Source of the DNA: Eutrophocola sp965661105
GTDB lineage: Bacteria; Pseudomonadota; Gammaproteobacteria; Pseudomonadales; Pseudohongiellaceae
DNA length: 64,000 bases
Direction: 5' to 3'
Assembly: GCA_965661105.1 (NCBI GenBank)
Contig: CBFICR010000001.1
Location: 1 to 64,000, forward strand
Position numbers and translations under genes: made by a program
The notes under the pieces: generated by a model
What the model saw: only the letters and a program-made list of their open reading frames with translations
What the model was told of the DNA's origin: nothing
Database searches by the model: none
Shown here: positions 1 to 8,872 of the stretch, one piece after another
How the letters are laid out: every line of letters begins with the position of its first letter
Numbering within the stretch: the first letter of the stretch is position 1

Positions 1-906
1 CTTCCGCTCTATGAAAATGAAAGCATAATCGAGACACTGGACGACCAGTCTGCCCTGACCCAGAGATTCACCTCAAGGAGCATTGAGTTTATAAAGGCAA
101 ACAAGAATAGACCATTTTTCCTTTACCTCGCACATCCCCAGCCACATGTTCCCCTGTTTGCATCAGAAGCATTTCGTGGTAGTACCGGCAAGGGTCTTTA
201 CGCAGACGTTATTGCCGAGCTTGACTGGTCGGTTGGCGCAATACTCAACGCCCTGAAATCAGAAGGGATCGACGAGAATACGCTGGTTATTTTTACTTCC
301 GATAACGGCCCATGGCTCTCATTTGGCAACCATGCCGGTTCAGCCGACCCACTTCGGGAAGGTAAAAACACAACTTTTGAGGGCGGAGTCCGTGTGCCTT
401 TCATAGCACGATGGCCAGACCATATACCAGCCTCTTATGTCAGTGATACTGCGTTAATGAGTATCGATTTATTCCCAACACTAGCACGTCTTGCGGGAGC
501 AGAACTGCCTGCGCGCAAGATTGATGGCGTGGATGCCTGGGATCTTCTGAGCGGTCAAAGCCAGGACAGTCCACAGGAGGCTTATTTTTTCTATTTCGCG
601 GATAACCAACTACAAGGCGTTCTTTATAATCAATGGAAACTTGTCTACCCCCACTCTTACCAAAGTATGAATGGTCGCCCAGGCGGACAGGATGGCCAGT
701 TGGGTTCTTATGAAACGCTACAGGTTGAAGGTATCGAGTTGTATAACCTTGAGAATGATGTCGGTGAGCAAAATAATGTCGCTACGGAAAACCCTGAGGT
801 GATTGCTACAATTGAAGCACTTGCTAATGAAATGCGCACTGATCTGGGAGACAGTCTGAGAAATATGGAAGGCAGTGGCAGGCGCCCTACAGGCACAACA
901 AATTAG
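1..906 (+). CDS. Sulfatase (arylsulfatase A family), 3' part only
   Basis: The reading frame is open from base 1, so this is the C-terminal 301 residues of a gene that begins upstream. The translation has RPFFLYLAHPQPHVP near residue 40 and FTSDNGP near residue 98, where the Asp-Asn pair is the usual metal-binding motif of alkaline-phosphatase-fold sulfatases. REGKNTTFEGGVRVPFI and the C-terminal ELYNLENDVGEQNN stretch are also typical of arylsulfatase A. The catalytic Cys/Ser that becomes formylglycine lies outside the window, so class and export signal cannot be judged. The expected role is hydrolysis of a sulfate ester on a carbohydrate or aromatic compound, probably in the periplasm. The family call is firm; the substrate is unknown. 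Confidence 0.93.
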   Translation, partial: LPLYENESIIETLDDQSALTQRFTSRSIEFIKANKNRPFFLYLAHPQPHVPLFASEAFRGSTGKGLYADVIAELDWSVGAILNALKSEGIDENTLVIFTSDNGPWLSFGNHAGSADPLREGKNTTFEGGVRVPFIARWPDHIPASYVSDTALMSIDLFPTLARLAGAELPARKIDGVDAWDLLSGQSQDSPQEAYFFYFADNQLQGVLYNQWKLVYPHSYQSMNGRPGGQDGQLGSYETLQVEGIELYNLENDVGEQNNVATENPEVIATIEALANEMRTDLGDSLRNMEGSGRRPTGTTN

Positions 907-1005
907 AGAGCTCTGTATTAACCCTCTTACAGTGTGGCTAGCTCTACGGCTGACCCTAGCTGATCAGCTATGTCATTAATGTATCGCTGCTTATTGGTCA
1001 CACGG

Positions 1006-1926
1006 CTATACCTGACGAGTTACTGACAGGTGATTCTCACTGCCTAACTGGCCTGCTTCATAAGCTGTTTTGATATCTGCGATTTGCTCATGTGAGCCCA
1101 TAACGAAAGGCCCCTCCTGAATATAGGGTTCAGCGATCTGTGCACCATCGAACAAGGCAAAGTGAACAGACTCAGTTGATGCATTCCTGATACTGATTTT
1201 TGTGCTGTCGTCAGTCTTGATTGCAATAGCTTGACCGGATGCCAGTTGCCTGGTGATTTCACCAACAACGACCTCCAGGGGGCCGTCGACGGATTGAACC
1301 CATATGCCCCGCCTGGCGGCTGCCCCATGTGAGAAATGACCGCCAGGCTGAATAGTGCCATCCAGTATGCTTATCGGGATCGAGGGGGAGGTTGCACCGC
1401 GAACCCCATTCGACTCACCCAACACGACCTTCACACGCGTGTCTGCGCTCTTAATCACGGGCATATTTTCTGATCGAACAAGCAGTGAAACAGGTGTTTC
1501 GAAGCGCCGGACCTGCGGTACATTCACGAATACCTGTAAGCCATGGATACGGGAATTCGCACGCGGTGATTCATCATGAACCGCTCCACTACCAGCGCTG
1601 AGCCAGTACAAATCCCCGGGTTGCAGATCGAAGTCATTACCCAGTGAATCCCGGTTGTGAAAAAGACCTTCACTGTCCTCAAACAGAAGCGACACGGCCG
1701 ACAACCCGGCATGAGGGTGGACACCAAAGGTGGGGGTTGTCATCACATAGTGATCGACCATCACCAGTGGATCCATGGCCTCGCCAATGTCTCCGGCACG
1801 AAAGCTCTTTGCTTCGAAACCACTGCCAACGTTGAGATCAGCGCCATCTATTGGCTCAGAAACAAACGTCATGGGGTTCGAATTGGAGCCTTGTAAATAT
1901 TCAATGGCTTTGTTGATTGCATTCAT
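1006..1926 (-). CDS. Pirin family protein
   Basis: A 306-residue bicupin of the pirin family. The N-terminal cupin carries the expected metal-ligand pattern: H70 and H72 in HPHAG, then H117 and E119 in VHDE, with the family signatures HNRDSLGN and GDLYWLSAGSG between them. Pirins bind iron; some act as quercetinases, others as redox-sensitive regulatory partners. I chose the ATG at 1926 rather than the upstream in-frame ATG at 1980 because GAAGAGG lies just upstream of it. The gene is divergent from a LysR regulator across about 120 bases, a frequent arrangement in which the regulator controls the pirin. No signal peptide is seen, so it is cytoplasmic. Confidence 0.9.
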   Translation of the reverse strand: MNAINKAIEYLQGSNSNPMTFVSEPIDGADLNVGSGFEAKSFRAGDIGEAMDPLVMVDHYVMTTPTFGVHPHAGLSAVSLLFEDSEGLFHNRDSLGNDFDLQPGDLYWLSAGSGAVHDESPRANSRIHGLQVFVNVPQVRRFETPVSLLVRSENMPVIKSADTRVKVVLGESNGVRGATSPSIPISILDGTIQPGGHFSHGAAARRGIWVQSVDGPLEVVVGEITRQLASGQAIAIKTDDSTKISIRNASTESVHFALFDGAQIAEPYIQEGPFVMGSHEQIADIKTAYEAGQLGSENHLSVTRQV

Positions 1927-2014
1927 GTTGTCACCCTCTTCCTGTTTGATTGCGTTAAAGTAACTATAAATATGGAACAATACGCATGTGAAGAGGCATA
2001 ATCAGGAAATATAA

Positions 2015-2028
2015 TTCTGTTTATAGAA
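2015..2028. promoter_or_regulatory. Candidate LysR operator (interrupted palindrome)
   Basis: TTCT, six bases, then AGAA, immediately upstream of the LysR ribosome binding site. It contains a T-N11-A core as LysR boxes do. GAACAATA occurs here and again near 1975, close to the pirin start. Position and symmetry are the only evidence. Confidence 0.3.
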
Positions 2029-2045
2029 CAATAAGGAAGGCTTCC

Positions 2046-2954
2046 ATGCCAGTCATCGATCTAAACGACTACTACTACTTCGTGCATGTCGTGGAAAAGG
2101 GCGGGTTCACCCGTGCTTCGGAATCCCTTGGGATTCCGAAGTCCCGACTGAGCAGACACATCGTGCAGCTGGAGGAGCGCCTGGATACGACCCTGATTCA
2201 ACGCACAACGCGTCAGTCGAAGATCACCGAATTTGGTGAAGTGTTTTACCTACGGGCGCGTGCAGTAATCGATCAGGCAGAACTTGCTGAGGCTGAGCTG
2301 AAACGGAAGAAGAATACACTCTCCGGACAGGTGACATTAAGCTGTTCGGTAGGCGTTGCCCAGTTCGCCTTGAAAGAGCTTATTACTCGTTTTATGACTG
2401 ACAACCCACAGATCAGGGTATTGCAACAGGTGACCAACCAGAACATCGACCTGATCGCTTCAGGCGTCGATATGTCCATCCGCGGTCATACAGACCTGCT
2501 GCCTGATTCAACATTGATACAAAGATCACTGGCTGTCGTTGAGTGGAGCTTGTTTACTTCTCCTGACTATCCGACCAATGAAATCGCGACCCCCGAAGAT
2601 CTTGCCAGCCACCAAACACTCTCTCTTGGCTGGCAAGCACAAGGAAAGCATTGGAAGCTGGAGCACAAATCAGGGGCGAAAGTGACTATATCCATTGAGC
2701 CTCGTTTGAAGAGCGATGACATGGCCACCTTGAAAGAAGCCGCTGGTGAGGGCCTGGGCATCGTCGCTCTACCCACTTATACCTGCCGTAATGAGCTGGC
2801 AGCAGGCAAACTGGTCAAGGTATTACCAGAGTGGCATGCAGGCCAGGCCAACCTGAGTCTTATAATGCCGCGTAAAAGCGGTTTTGCCGCTCCAGTCACA
2901 GCGCTTCAGGAATTTCTTCAGGCTGAGTTCGCCGATTTTGTAGCGATGGATTGA
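2046..2954 (+). CDS. LysR family transcriptional regulator
   Basis: A 302-residue protein of normal LysR length. Residues 5-65 form the winged helix-turn-helix (YYYFVHVVEKGGFTRASE, then SRLSRHIVQLEERL and LIQRTTR). Residues from about 90 form the substrate-binding domain with the expected periplasmic-binding-protein-like pattern. AAGGAAGG lies about five bases upstream of the ATG. It is divergent from the pirin gene, so it probably regulates that gene and itself. The inducer is unknown. The 3' end faces the dehydrogenase gene, and a strong hairpin separates the two. Confidence 0.95.
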   Translation: MPVIDLNDYYYFVHVVEKGGFTRASESLGIPKSRLSRHIVQLEERLDTTLIQRTTRQSKITEFGEVFYLRARAVIDQAELAEAELKRKKNTLSGQVTLSCSVGVAQFALKELITRFMTDNPQIRVLQQVTNQNIDLIASGVDMSIRGHTDLLPDSTLIQRSLAVVEWSLFTSPDYPTNEIATPEDLASHQTLSLGWQAQGKHWKLEHKSGAKVTISIEPRLKSDDMATLKEAAGEGLGIVALPTYTCRNELAAGKLVKVLPEWHAGQANLSLIMPRKSGFAAPVTALQEFLQAEFADFVAMD

Positions 2955-2970
2955 CGAAATTAAAAATTCA

Positions 2971-3009
2971 AAGAGTCAGAGTTCTTGAAATCAAGAACCC
3001 TGACTCTTA
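2971..3009. terminator. Bidirectional hairpin between convergent genes
   Basis: AAGAGTCAG and GTTCTTG on the left pair with CAAGAAC and CTGACTCTT on the right, with one internal bulge and a short AAAT loop. It lies between the LysR stop and the dehydrogenase stop and overlaps the last codons of the dehydrogenase. It lacks a long T tract, so terminator strength is uncertain. Confidence 0.6.
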
Positions 3010-3995
3010 GATTGATTTATCGATTTTGAAAACGGGATATTTCTGGCCTCCTTCGGCTCTTTACCCTCCAGCACTCTGACAACCTCTTCACAGGCTCTTT
3101 GTCGTAATTCTACTAACGAAGCCTCTGAGGAAAATGCCACGTGGGGTGTGAAGAAATTGCCGGCATGCTCAAGTAATTGCTTTGGCACAACAGGTTCATT
3201 CTCCAACACATCAAGGGCTACGGCATCCAGTTGACCGGAATCAACCGCAGCTATGATGGCATCGGTATCCACTACTCCCCCACGACTGACATTGATCAGT
3301 AAGGCACCGGGTTTGGTATTTGCCAGTAATTCCGCGTCGATCAGGTGATGCGTTTCCGTAGTCAACGGGGCATGAATAATGATGACGTCGCTTTTACTGA
3401 CCAGCTCCGGTAATTCACAAAATGTTACCGTTTCATCCGTGGGCGGCGTTCTTGTATGGATAAGTAGCTCAACGCCGAATGCCGACAGTTTTTCTGCCGT
3501 ACGCCTGCCGATTCGCCCATAGCCGACAATTCCCACGGTCATGTCAGCTACCCGGCGTAACCGGGCAGCGGCAGGCTCCCACTTACCGCTACGCACGGCG
3601 CGATCAAAGACCAGCAAGCCCCTGGCCCAGGCCAGCAGCATGGCCACAGCATGATCCGACACTTCTTCCACGCAATAGTCCGGTACGTTGGTAACCCAGA
3701 TACCACGCGCTGTGCAGGCATCCACAGCCAGGTTGTCCAGGCCAACCCCCAGACGCGCTGCGATTTTGAGTCCGGGTGATGCAGCAATGGCTTTTTCAGT
3801 AATCGGTGCCCAGCAAAACAACAAACCATTGGGCTGATGCTGTTGCATCAGCGTCTCGATTTCCTCTTTGGAGGCAGGGTGTTGGGGACCAATAACGACA
3901 TGGCAACCGGCAGCCGCCAGAATGCTTTTTTCAAGCTCGACGTCAGGCCAGGCATAGTCGGTAATGAGCACAATATTCTGGCCGCCATTGTTCAT
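2991..3995 (-). CDS. D-2-hydroxyacid dehydrogenase (phosphoglycerate dehydrogenase-like)
   Basis: A 334-residue NAD-dependent oxidoreductase of the D-isomer-specific 2-hydroxyacid dehydrogenase family. The Rossmann motif GIVGYGRIGRRTAEKL sits near residue 155. The catalytic trio is visible as R in LINVSRGGVVD, E in VLENEPV and H in FFTPHVAF. The length fits the short form without ACT domains, so a glyoxylate/hydroxypyruvate or phosphonate-type dehydrogenase is as likely as serine biosynthesis. No signal peptide is present. The last codons form part of the hairpin shared with the LysR gene. Upstream SD is weak, so the start is moderately sure. Confidence 0.9.
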   Translation of the reverse strand: MNNGGQNIVLITDYAWPDVELEKSILAAAGCHVVIGPQHPASKEEIETLMQQHQPNGLLFCWAPITEKAIAASPGLKIAARLGVGLDNLAVDACTARGIWVTNVPDYCVEEVSDHAVAMLLAWARGLLVFDRAVRSGKWEPAAARLRRVADMTVGIVGYGRIGRRTAEKLSAFGVELLIHTRTPPTDETVTFCELPELVSKSDVIIIHAPLTTETHHLIDAELLANTKPGALLINVSRGGVVDTDAIIAAVDSGQLDAVALDVLENEPVVPKQLLEHAGNFFTPHVAFSSEASLVELRQRACEEVVRVLEGKEPKEARNIPFSKSINQSKSQGS

Positions 3996-4055
3996 ATAAT
4001 TATTGGCATGAAATAAACAGGTGGAGCGCTGGTAAGAAGTTTCCAGCCACTATTA

Positions 4056-4295
4056 TCAAATATTTTTATCGCTGGCCTTAAAAAACCGCAACGCGCTCCA
4101 TATTGTCACGCAAACAGCGGCAACCAGGATGATGCCAAGCACATAGGGTGAGCCCAGCAACGCAAACGCGGGAATGCCGGAAAGTCCCAGAATCACCAGA
4201 AGCCACAGAACCAGCATAAGGGCAGAAGGCCAATTCATTATGCCAGTGTGGGCAACGCTATTGGAGTCATTTTCGATTTTTGGTTCAGTACTCAT
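4056..4295 (-). CDS. Small two-helix membrane protein
   Basis: A 79-residue protein with a polar N-terminus of about 20 residues and two hydrophobic segments (roughly 22-48 and 50-70) separated by a short Gly/Pro turn, ending in a basic RFFKASDKNI tail. This predicts a helical hairpin in the inner membrane. I do not recognise the family and see no catalytic motif. It lies downstream of nothing obvious and is separated from the dehydrogenase by about 60 bases on the same strand, so it could be co-transcribed ahead of it. Confidence 0.6.
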   Translation of the reverse strand: MSTEPKIENDSNSVAHTGIMNWPSALMLVLWLLVILGLSGIPAFALLGSPYVLGIILVAAVCVTIWSALRFFKASDKNI

Positions 4296-4739
4296 ATTCA
4301 GTTCCTTTGTTTTAATATTCAGCTTGTGCCTGCAGCAGTTGACCTATGAAGATCCGAGCTACAGTTTACACAGTTAACTCCCCTTTCCGCTACATGGGGG
4401 CTCAACGGAGTGAGAGTAAATTGATTCACCAATTAAAACTGCTACTTTTTTCATGATTGGCCTCCACACTTACTTGCATAACGGTATTTTAAATATCTTA
4501 CTTTATTGATTTATATATTATTTTTAAGCAATACAGGTTCATAATCCGTTTACACCAGGCCCCAATACGCCCACATCTTCCTTTTAGAACAAATTACTGC
4601 AAATCCGGTAATTTCTCTAGAGTTTGCCATTCATGCTGACTTGACGGGTATCAAGTGGCCTCTGTCAATTTTAAGGCAACATTATTAGACTGGCTTATAT
4701 TTTCATTCCAGAAGAAAACAATATAGGGAATACAATCTA
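4296..4739. other. Intergenic region, no gene seen
   Basis: Divergent intergenic stretch, A+T-rich between about 4490 and 4540. A TTGACG at 4641 could be a -35 element for the gene at 4740, but the matching -10 is poor. No tRNA, convincing ORF or strong palindrome was seen. Confidence 0.4.
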
Positions 4740-5651
4740 ATGACTTCTGAAACGCGCAACAATGTTGGCAATGATGACCCCAGTGAGCATCAAAGTGCAC
4801 CGACTGCCGAAGCAACCCCGACACCGGGATTTTTAGCCAGGAGATCCGTTCATATTGTGTTCGGTCTGTTGCTTTTTGCTGGCCTGTCGCTGGTTATTGT
4901 GTCCGTGGAGGACGAATTCGGGAGTGTAGTTGAAGCTCCGGATAACAGTGAGGCAACAGGTATTGCCTTGTCAGAGCCCCCCGCACCACCCCGGGAGTTT
5001 TCCCCTCAGGTTCTGGAAGACTTTCGCACAGCCCCGGTAACCGGTTTGGAAATTCAGCCGGAACCCATCCTGCCGCCGCCTGTTGCTGAACAAAGCGCTG
5101 AGATTAGTGCCCCTGAAGAGCCGGCTCTGCCGGAAGAAGTGCAGGAATCCGGTGTTGATGATTTTTCTCTGGGAGAAGCGCTTGCCAACTACCTTCTTGC
5201 CATGCGCGATGATTTGAACAGGGACTATGTGGAGAACTGCATACAGCACCGCAGCCGTAACGGCCTTGGTGCAGCATGTCCTGAAAACCCGGCCTTTACT
5301 GCAGGCACCAATCAGGAGGAAAAGGCCCTGGTGGATGAGCTGTTCGCCATTATTACGCGACAGAGTGACTATGCACGCATAAGCAGGCAGCTGGAAAGGG
5401 AAAATGAAGCCCTGGCAGCAATCCTCGCCAATCCCGCCAACCGCACCTCATCACAGGCCAACACCAGACTGGCATTGAACAACAGCTACCTGGATTACCT
5501 GAATGGCAATCCAAATCCTGATGTGGTGATGTTTGAGAGGATGAACAGTTTTATCAATGATTATAACCGTACCATCAATAGCGGTCCGGTCCAGTTCAGG
5601 TGCAAGGATGGGCCCTGCCTCTATGAATACACCGGCCCCGAAGCGGAGTAA
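4740..5651 (+). CDS. Unknown single-pass membrane protein with Pro/Glu-rich stalk
   Basis: 303 residues. An acidic N-terminus of about 35 residues is followed by a basic LARRS and one transmembrane helix (about 39-57, with GLLLFAGLSLVIV). Then comes a Pro/Glu-rich linker (about 75-145) and a C-terminal, mostly helical domain with four Cys (ENCIQ, GAACP, FRCKDGPCLY). The topology suggests an inner-membrane protein with a periplasmic C-terminal domain that may be disulfide-bonded. I do not recognise a family. AGGG precedes the ATG at a longer than usual spacing. Confidence 0.65.
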   Translation: MTSETRNNVGNDDPSEHQSAPTAEATPTPGFLARRSVHIVFGLLLFAGLSLVIVSVEDEFGSVVEAPDNSEATGIALSEPPAPPREFSPQVLEDFRTAPVTGLEIQPEPILPPPVAEQSAEISAPEEPALPEEVQESGVDDFSLGEALANYLLAMRDDLNRDYVENCIQHRSRNGLGAACPENPAFTAGTNQEEKALVDELFAIITRQSDYARISRQLERENEALAAILANPANRTSSQANTRLALNNSYLDYLNGNPNPDVVMFERMNSFINDYNRTINSGPVQFRCKDGPCLYEYTGPEAE

Positions 5652-5788
5652 GCACTTAATATTCGATTCGAACTAAAGGCTTAGCTTTCGAGTCCTGATG
5701 GGGCTACCATTTCAAAAAAGGCGTTACAGGATCAATGGTTCTGCCAACGCATTTTTTTCCTCAAGTCATTCTCAAACTGGACAGCCAC

Positions 5789-6040
5789 ATGAAATTACTA
5801 ATACGCAATCTGGCCCGCAACACCACCGAAGCAGAATTATTAAAAATATTTCAGGAATATGGCGCCGTCCAGTCCTGCAATCTTGTCATGGATGAAAAGA
5901 CCAAAGAGTCGAAAGGCTTTGCCTTTATTGAAATGCCAAAAGCCGGCGAAGCCAAAGCATCAATACAACACTTAAATGGCAAGGACCTTGGTGGCAGTAA
6001 AATTCGGGTTAAGAAAGCTGAAGTAAAGAATTCTGAGTAG
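5789..6040 (+). CDS. RNA-binding protein with single RRM
   Basis: 83 residues, essentially one RNA recognition motif. RNP2 is LLIRNL near the N-terminus and RNP1 is KGFAFIEM near residue 48. Single-RRM proteins like this occur in many proteobacteria and cyanobacteria and are often cold-induced; they bind single-stranded RNA. I chose the ATG at 5789 because the in-frame upstream extension is not RRM-like and the RRM beta strand begins at once after this Met. No strong SD is visible. The gene stands alone between unrelated genes. Confidence 0.9.
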   Translation: MKLLIRNLARNTTEAELLKIFQEYGAVQSCNLVMDEKTKESKGFAFIEMPKAGEAKASIQHLNGKDLGGSKIRVKKAEVKNSE

Positions 6041-6199
6041 CCTGCACACAAAGGAAATGTGTATTTTTTGCCTGCAATCTGAAATACCTTCTCAATCAAT
6101 CCCATAAGAAATTCATTTTACTTTTATGCTCTAAATAGGAGTAGCATGGCGCGTCGTTTCATTTTGAAAACGATGATTATTAATTAGGAGTAAATCTGA

Positions 6200-6484
6200 A
6201 TGAAAAAACTAACGAGTTGTATAACTGTATTACTCTCGCTCACTACGCTGGCTTCTGTGCCCATGTTTTCCAGCGCCGAGGAAGTACAGGCGTTAGTGGT
6301 TGATAACGGTAGTGGTATGACCAAAAATGGTTTCAATGAAAATAATGATGGCGCTGGTAAAAAAGCAAATAACGACGGATTCATCGTCTGTCATAAAGGA
6401 AAGTTATCCCTGGTAATCTACTCTGAAAAAGCAGCAGCTAAGCACCTTCTGCATGGCGATACCGAAGGTGAGTGCGTCGAATAG
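6200..6484 (+). CDS. Small secreted protein of unknown function
   Basis: 94 residues with a clear Sec signal peptide (MKK, hydrophobic stretch, cleavage likely after SSAEE or just before it). The mature part of about 70 residues is rich in Asn, Gly and Asp (DNGSG, NENNDGAGKKANNDG) and then has a short beta-like segment and two Cys. GGAG lies at a good distance upstream and a strong terminator follows, so this is a real monocistronic gene. I do not recognise the family. Export to the periplasm or outside is inferred from the signal only. Confidence 0.7.
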   Translation: MKKLTSCITVLLSLTTLASVPMFSSAEEVQALVVDNGSGMTKNGFNENNDGAGKKANNDGFIVCHKGKLSLVIYSEKAAAKHLLHGDTEGECVE

Positions 6485-6513
6485 GCTGGTCACCTTACAG
6501 GATTAGTCCAATT

Positions 6514-6550
6514 AATGTCGCTCAACGTCACCGGCTGAGCGACATTTTTA
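6514..6550 (+). terminator. Rho-independent terminator
   Basis: An 11-base perfect stem, AATGTCGCTCA with TGAGCGACATT, loop of 11 bases, followed by TTTTA. It closes the small secreted-protein gene. Confidence 0.85.
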
Positions 6551-6602
6551 TATTCTGGTTCCCCTGATAAAACAATGTATACCCAGTGCACTCCATGTTT
6601 GC

Positions 6603-7622
6603 ATGATGCATCTTAAGTCCTTCGATTACTTTCGGGGTATTGCGATTATCCTGATCGTTTCAGGCCACAGCTTGATCGGATTCTTCAAATACGATCATAC
6701 GTTGATCTACAACTTCATTTCGGGCTCATCGACCTATTTTGTATTCATCAGTGGATTTCTGTTTCAGTGGTTAATGAATGACAGATATTCCTATCAAGCC
6801 TTCCTGCTCAAGAAATATCGAAACCTGGTTAAACCCTACCTGATCTGCTCCGTACCGGCACTCATATATATGTTTGCGTGGAACCGGATGCCCCCGGTGT
6901 TAGGGGAACCTGGACGCTATGAAGGCACCTTGTTGGCCTTCCTGACGGGGCGACAAATGATTGCGTACTGGTATATCCCGTTCATAACAATCATCTTCCT
7001 GCTAGCGCCGCTTCACCTGTGGTTTGCAATACAACGACGCGCGGTTCAGTTGGCTTTACTGACTCTGACTTTCGTCATGTCATTGTTGTTGCACCGATCG
7101 ATAGGGATGGTCAATACAATTCATAACGTTATGTATTTTCTTCCCATATTCTGGTTTGGAATCTTTGCAGCACTGAATAAAGAGGTATTTGTAAGAAGGG
7201 CGAGATACTGGTGGATTTTTGCGCTGGCTGGTCTGTCTTGCCTTTACTATCATTCCTGTGTCGATCTTATTTATGGAAGCTATGAAAAGCCGCCTTTTGT
7301 TTATGTGGGAATCGATTTTATGCTATTGCAAAAAACCGCATTCATTATCAGCGCGCTTTTGCTTACCGACTGGCTGCAACGCTTTGAATTACCTGGACTG
7401 GCTTGGCTTGCCCATATCTCATTTCCCATGTATTTTTTACATGGTTATTTTGTCTTTGCATTTTACGAGACAGGATTTGTAGGATTTATCGACAACGCCA
7501 CCGGGAGTTCGATGTTGGCCTCGCTAATCAGTCTTGTACTCGTATTCAGCATGACTATCAGTTTGGTACTTATTTTGAAAAAGATACTCGGCAGCCACAG
7601 TCGTGAAGTGATTGGTGGCTAA
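6603..7622 (+). CDS. Acyltransferase 3 family membrane protein
   Basis: 339 residues with about ten hydrophobic helices. The N-terminus has the family signature: DYFRGIAIILIVSGH, where the Arg and the His on the first helix are the conserved residues of acyltransferase 3 (OafA/NodX type) enzymes. These O-acylate surface glycans, using acyl donors from the cytoplasm. No C-terminal SGNH domain is present. Two Met codons lie at the start (6603 and 6606); either is possible. There is no neighbouring polysaccharide cluster to suggest the acceptor. Confidence 0.87.
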   Translation: MMHLKSFDYFRGIAIILIVSGHSLIGFFKYDHTLIYNFISGSSTYFVFISGFLFQWLMNDRYSYQAFLLKKYRNLVKPYLICSVPALIYMFAWNRMPPVLGEPGRYEGTLLAFLTGRQMIAYWYIPFITIIFLLAPLHLWFAIQRRAVQLALLTLTFVMSLLLHRSIGMVNTIHNVMYFLPIFWFGIFAALNKEVFVRRARYWWIFALAGLSCLYYHSCVDLIYGSYEKPPFVYVGIDFMLLQKTAFIISALLLTDWLQRFELPGLAWLAHISFPMYFLHGYFVFAFYETGFVGFIDNATGSSMLASLISLVLVFSMTISLVLILKKILGSHSREVIGG

Positions 7623-7685
7623 AAGAACAACGGAGGCAGGTTTATTTGGCTACTACTGTTTCCAACAAAATCACTGCTAAATAAT

Positions 7686-7737
7686 AAAGGGGACGGAGGG
7701 ATTTATTTTTAATCCCTCCGTCCCCTTTTTATATTTT
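7686..7737. repeat. REP-like palindrome, GGGGACGG variant (copy 1), probable terminator
   Basis: An 18-base perfect inverted repeat: AAAGGGGACGGAGGGATT pairs with its complement at 7711-7728 across a 7-base loop, and a T-rich run follows. It lies between convergent genes, so it also works as a bidirectional terminator. Near-identical palindromes occur at 11700, 49188 and 51548, which marks a dispersed repeat family rather than a single terminator. Confidence 0.85.
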
Positions 7738-7738
7738 T

Positions 7739-8455
7739 TTACTGTTCTACGTTGTGATAGACATTCTGCACATCATCAACTTCGTTCAGCATATCCATCA
7801 ATTTCTCAAAAGCGGCAATATCATCTTCGCCACTCAGGTTGGTGTAGGTTTGCGGGATGAACTGGATTTCATCGACGTCATATTCAATGTCTCCCAAACT
7901 CTCCGCAAGCGCTGATTTGGCTTTGGCATATTCTGTGTGTGGCGCAAACACACTGACTTTTCCCTCATCTTCTTCAATATCTGACACATCCACATCAGCA
8001 TTCAACAGGGCTTCCATCACCGCCTCTTCATCACCGGCAAATACCAGAATGATGGAGTGGTCAAACATGTGACTGACTGTGCCCTGATTGCCCAGTTTAC
8101 TGTTGGTCTTGGTAAAGCACTGACGCACATCCCCGAAGGTACGGTTGGGGTTATCGGTCAGGCAATCGACGATCAGCATGGAGCTGCCTGGTCCAAAGCC
8201 TTCATAGCGGGCCAGCGAATAATCCTCACCACCACCGCCTTTGGCTTTGTCGATGGCCTTGTCGATGACATGGGTCGGCACCTGATCGCGCTTGGCACGG
8301 TCAATGATACTTCGCAGCGCCAGGTTACCATCCGGGTCAACACCACCCTGTTTGGCAACCATGTAAATTTCACGGCCATAGCGTCCATAAATCTTCGACT
8401 TCATGATTGAAGTCTTGGCCATGGATTCTTTGCGGTTCTGGTAAGCACGTCCCAT
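7739..8455 (-). CDS. YebC/PmpR (TACO1) family protein, YeeN-like
   Basis: 238 residues, the normal length. The start MGRAYQNRKESMAKTS resembles the YeeN branch rather than YebC proper (which starts with MAGHSKW). Further on come KIYGRYGREIYMVAKQGG, an Asp-rich stretch, YEGFGPGSSMLIVDCLTDN and the acidic C-terminus, all family features. Members were long described as DNA-binding regulators; later work assigns YebC/TACO1 proteins a ribosomal role in translating proline-rich stretches. The ATG at 8455 was chosen because AGGA lies just upstream and because the homology begins here. It is a single gene. Confidence 0.92.
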   Translation of the reverse strand: MGRAYQNRKESMAKTSIMKSKIYGRYGREIYMVAKQGGVDPDGNLALRSIIDRAKRDQVPTHVIDKAIDKAKGGGGEDYSLARYEGFGPGSSMLIVDCLTDNPNRTFGDVRQCFTKTNSKLGNQGTVSHMFDHSIILVFAGDEEAVMEALLNADVDVSDIEEDEGKVSVFAPHTEYAKAKSALAESLGDIEYDVDEIQFIPQTYTNLSGEDDIAAFEKLMDMLNEVDDVQNVYHNVEQ

Positions 8456-8872
8456 CGGATATTCCTGTTTTCGGGAAAAAGAGCGAATTTTAATGCTGGC
8501 TGGCAGAAAGTCCAATGCCAGATAAGCCTGATTATAGAATTACCAGGTTAGTTGAAACCTGACCCCCTCAATCCACTCACTTCAGGCAACTATTCAGTAT
8601 CAAGGGCTGAGGGTCATTTAACCACAAATTCAAGGCCTATCCTCTTTGATGCTGGCACTTTAAAAACTCAAATCTCCTTCCACTGAATTGCCTCCCCCTT
8701 TTGTTTTTCGTTATTCTTGATTATCTTTACCCAAGATCGCAGAATGCTATGCAGACAGCGTCTTTCTGTCAGAAAAAAAGAAGAGTTAAAAGAAGAATTA
8801 AAAGAACAGATCAGGTCAGCATACTTTTATTATGCAGGCCAAATGATCAACCACAATACCGGGGGGTACTTG
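8456..8872. other. Intergenic region between divergent genes
   Basis: About 420 bases with no credible gene. It holds a short inverted repeat (AGGTT at 8545, AACCT at 8556) and an unusual A/G-only polypurine stretch around 8772-8811. An open frame from 8717 continues into the next gene, but it is lysine-rich low-complexity and lies before a good signal peptide, so I did not include it. Confidence 0.45.

Noticed and set aside
4641..4670. Sigma70 promoter for the gene at 4740
   Set aside because: TTGACG at the right place, but no acceptable -10 at 16-18 bases.
8717..8872. Extension of the GHWE-family gene with a Lys/Glu-rich stretch
   Set aside because: The ATG at 8873 has a G6 SD and a typical Sec signal directly after it; the extension would put the signal in the interior.
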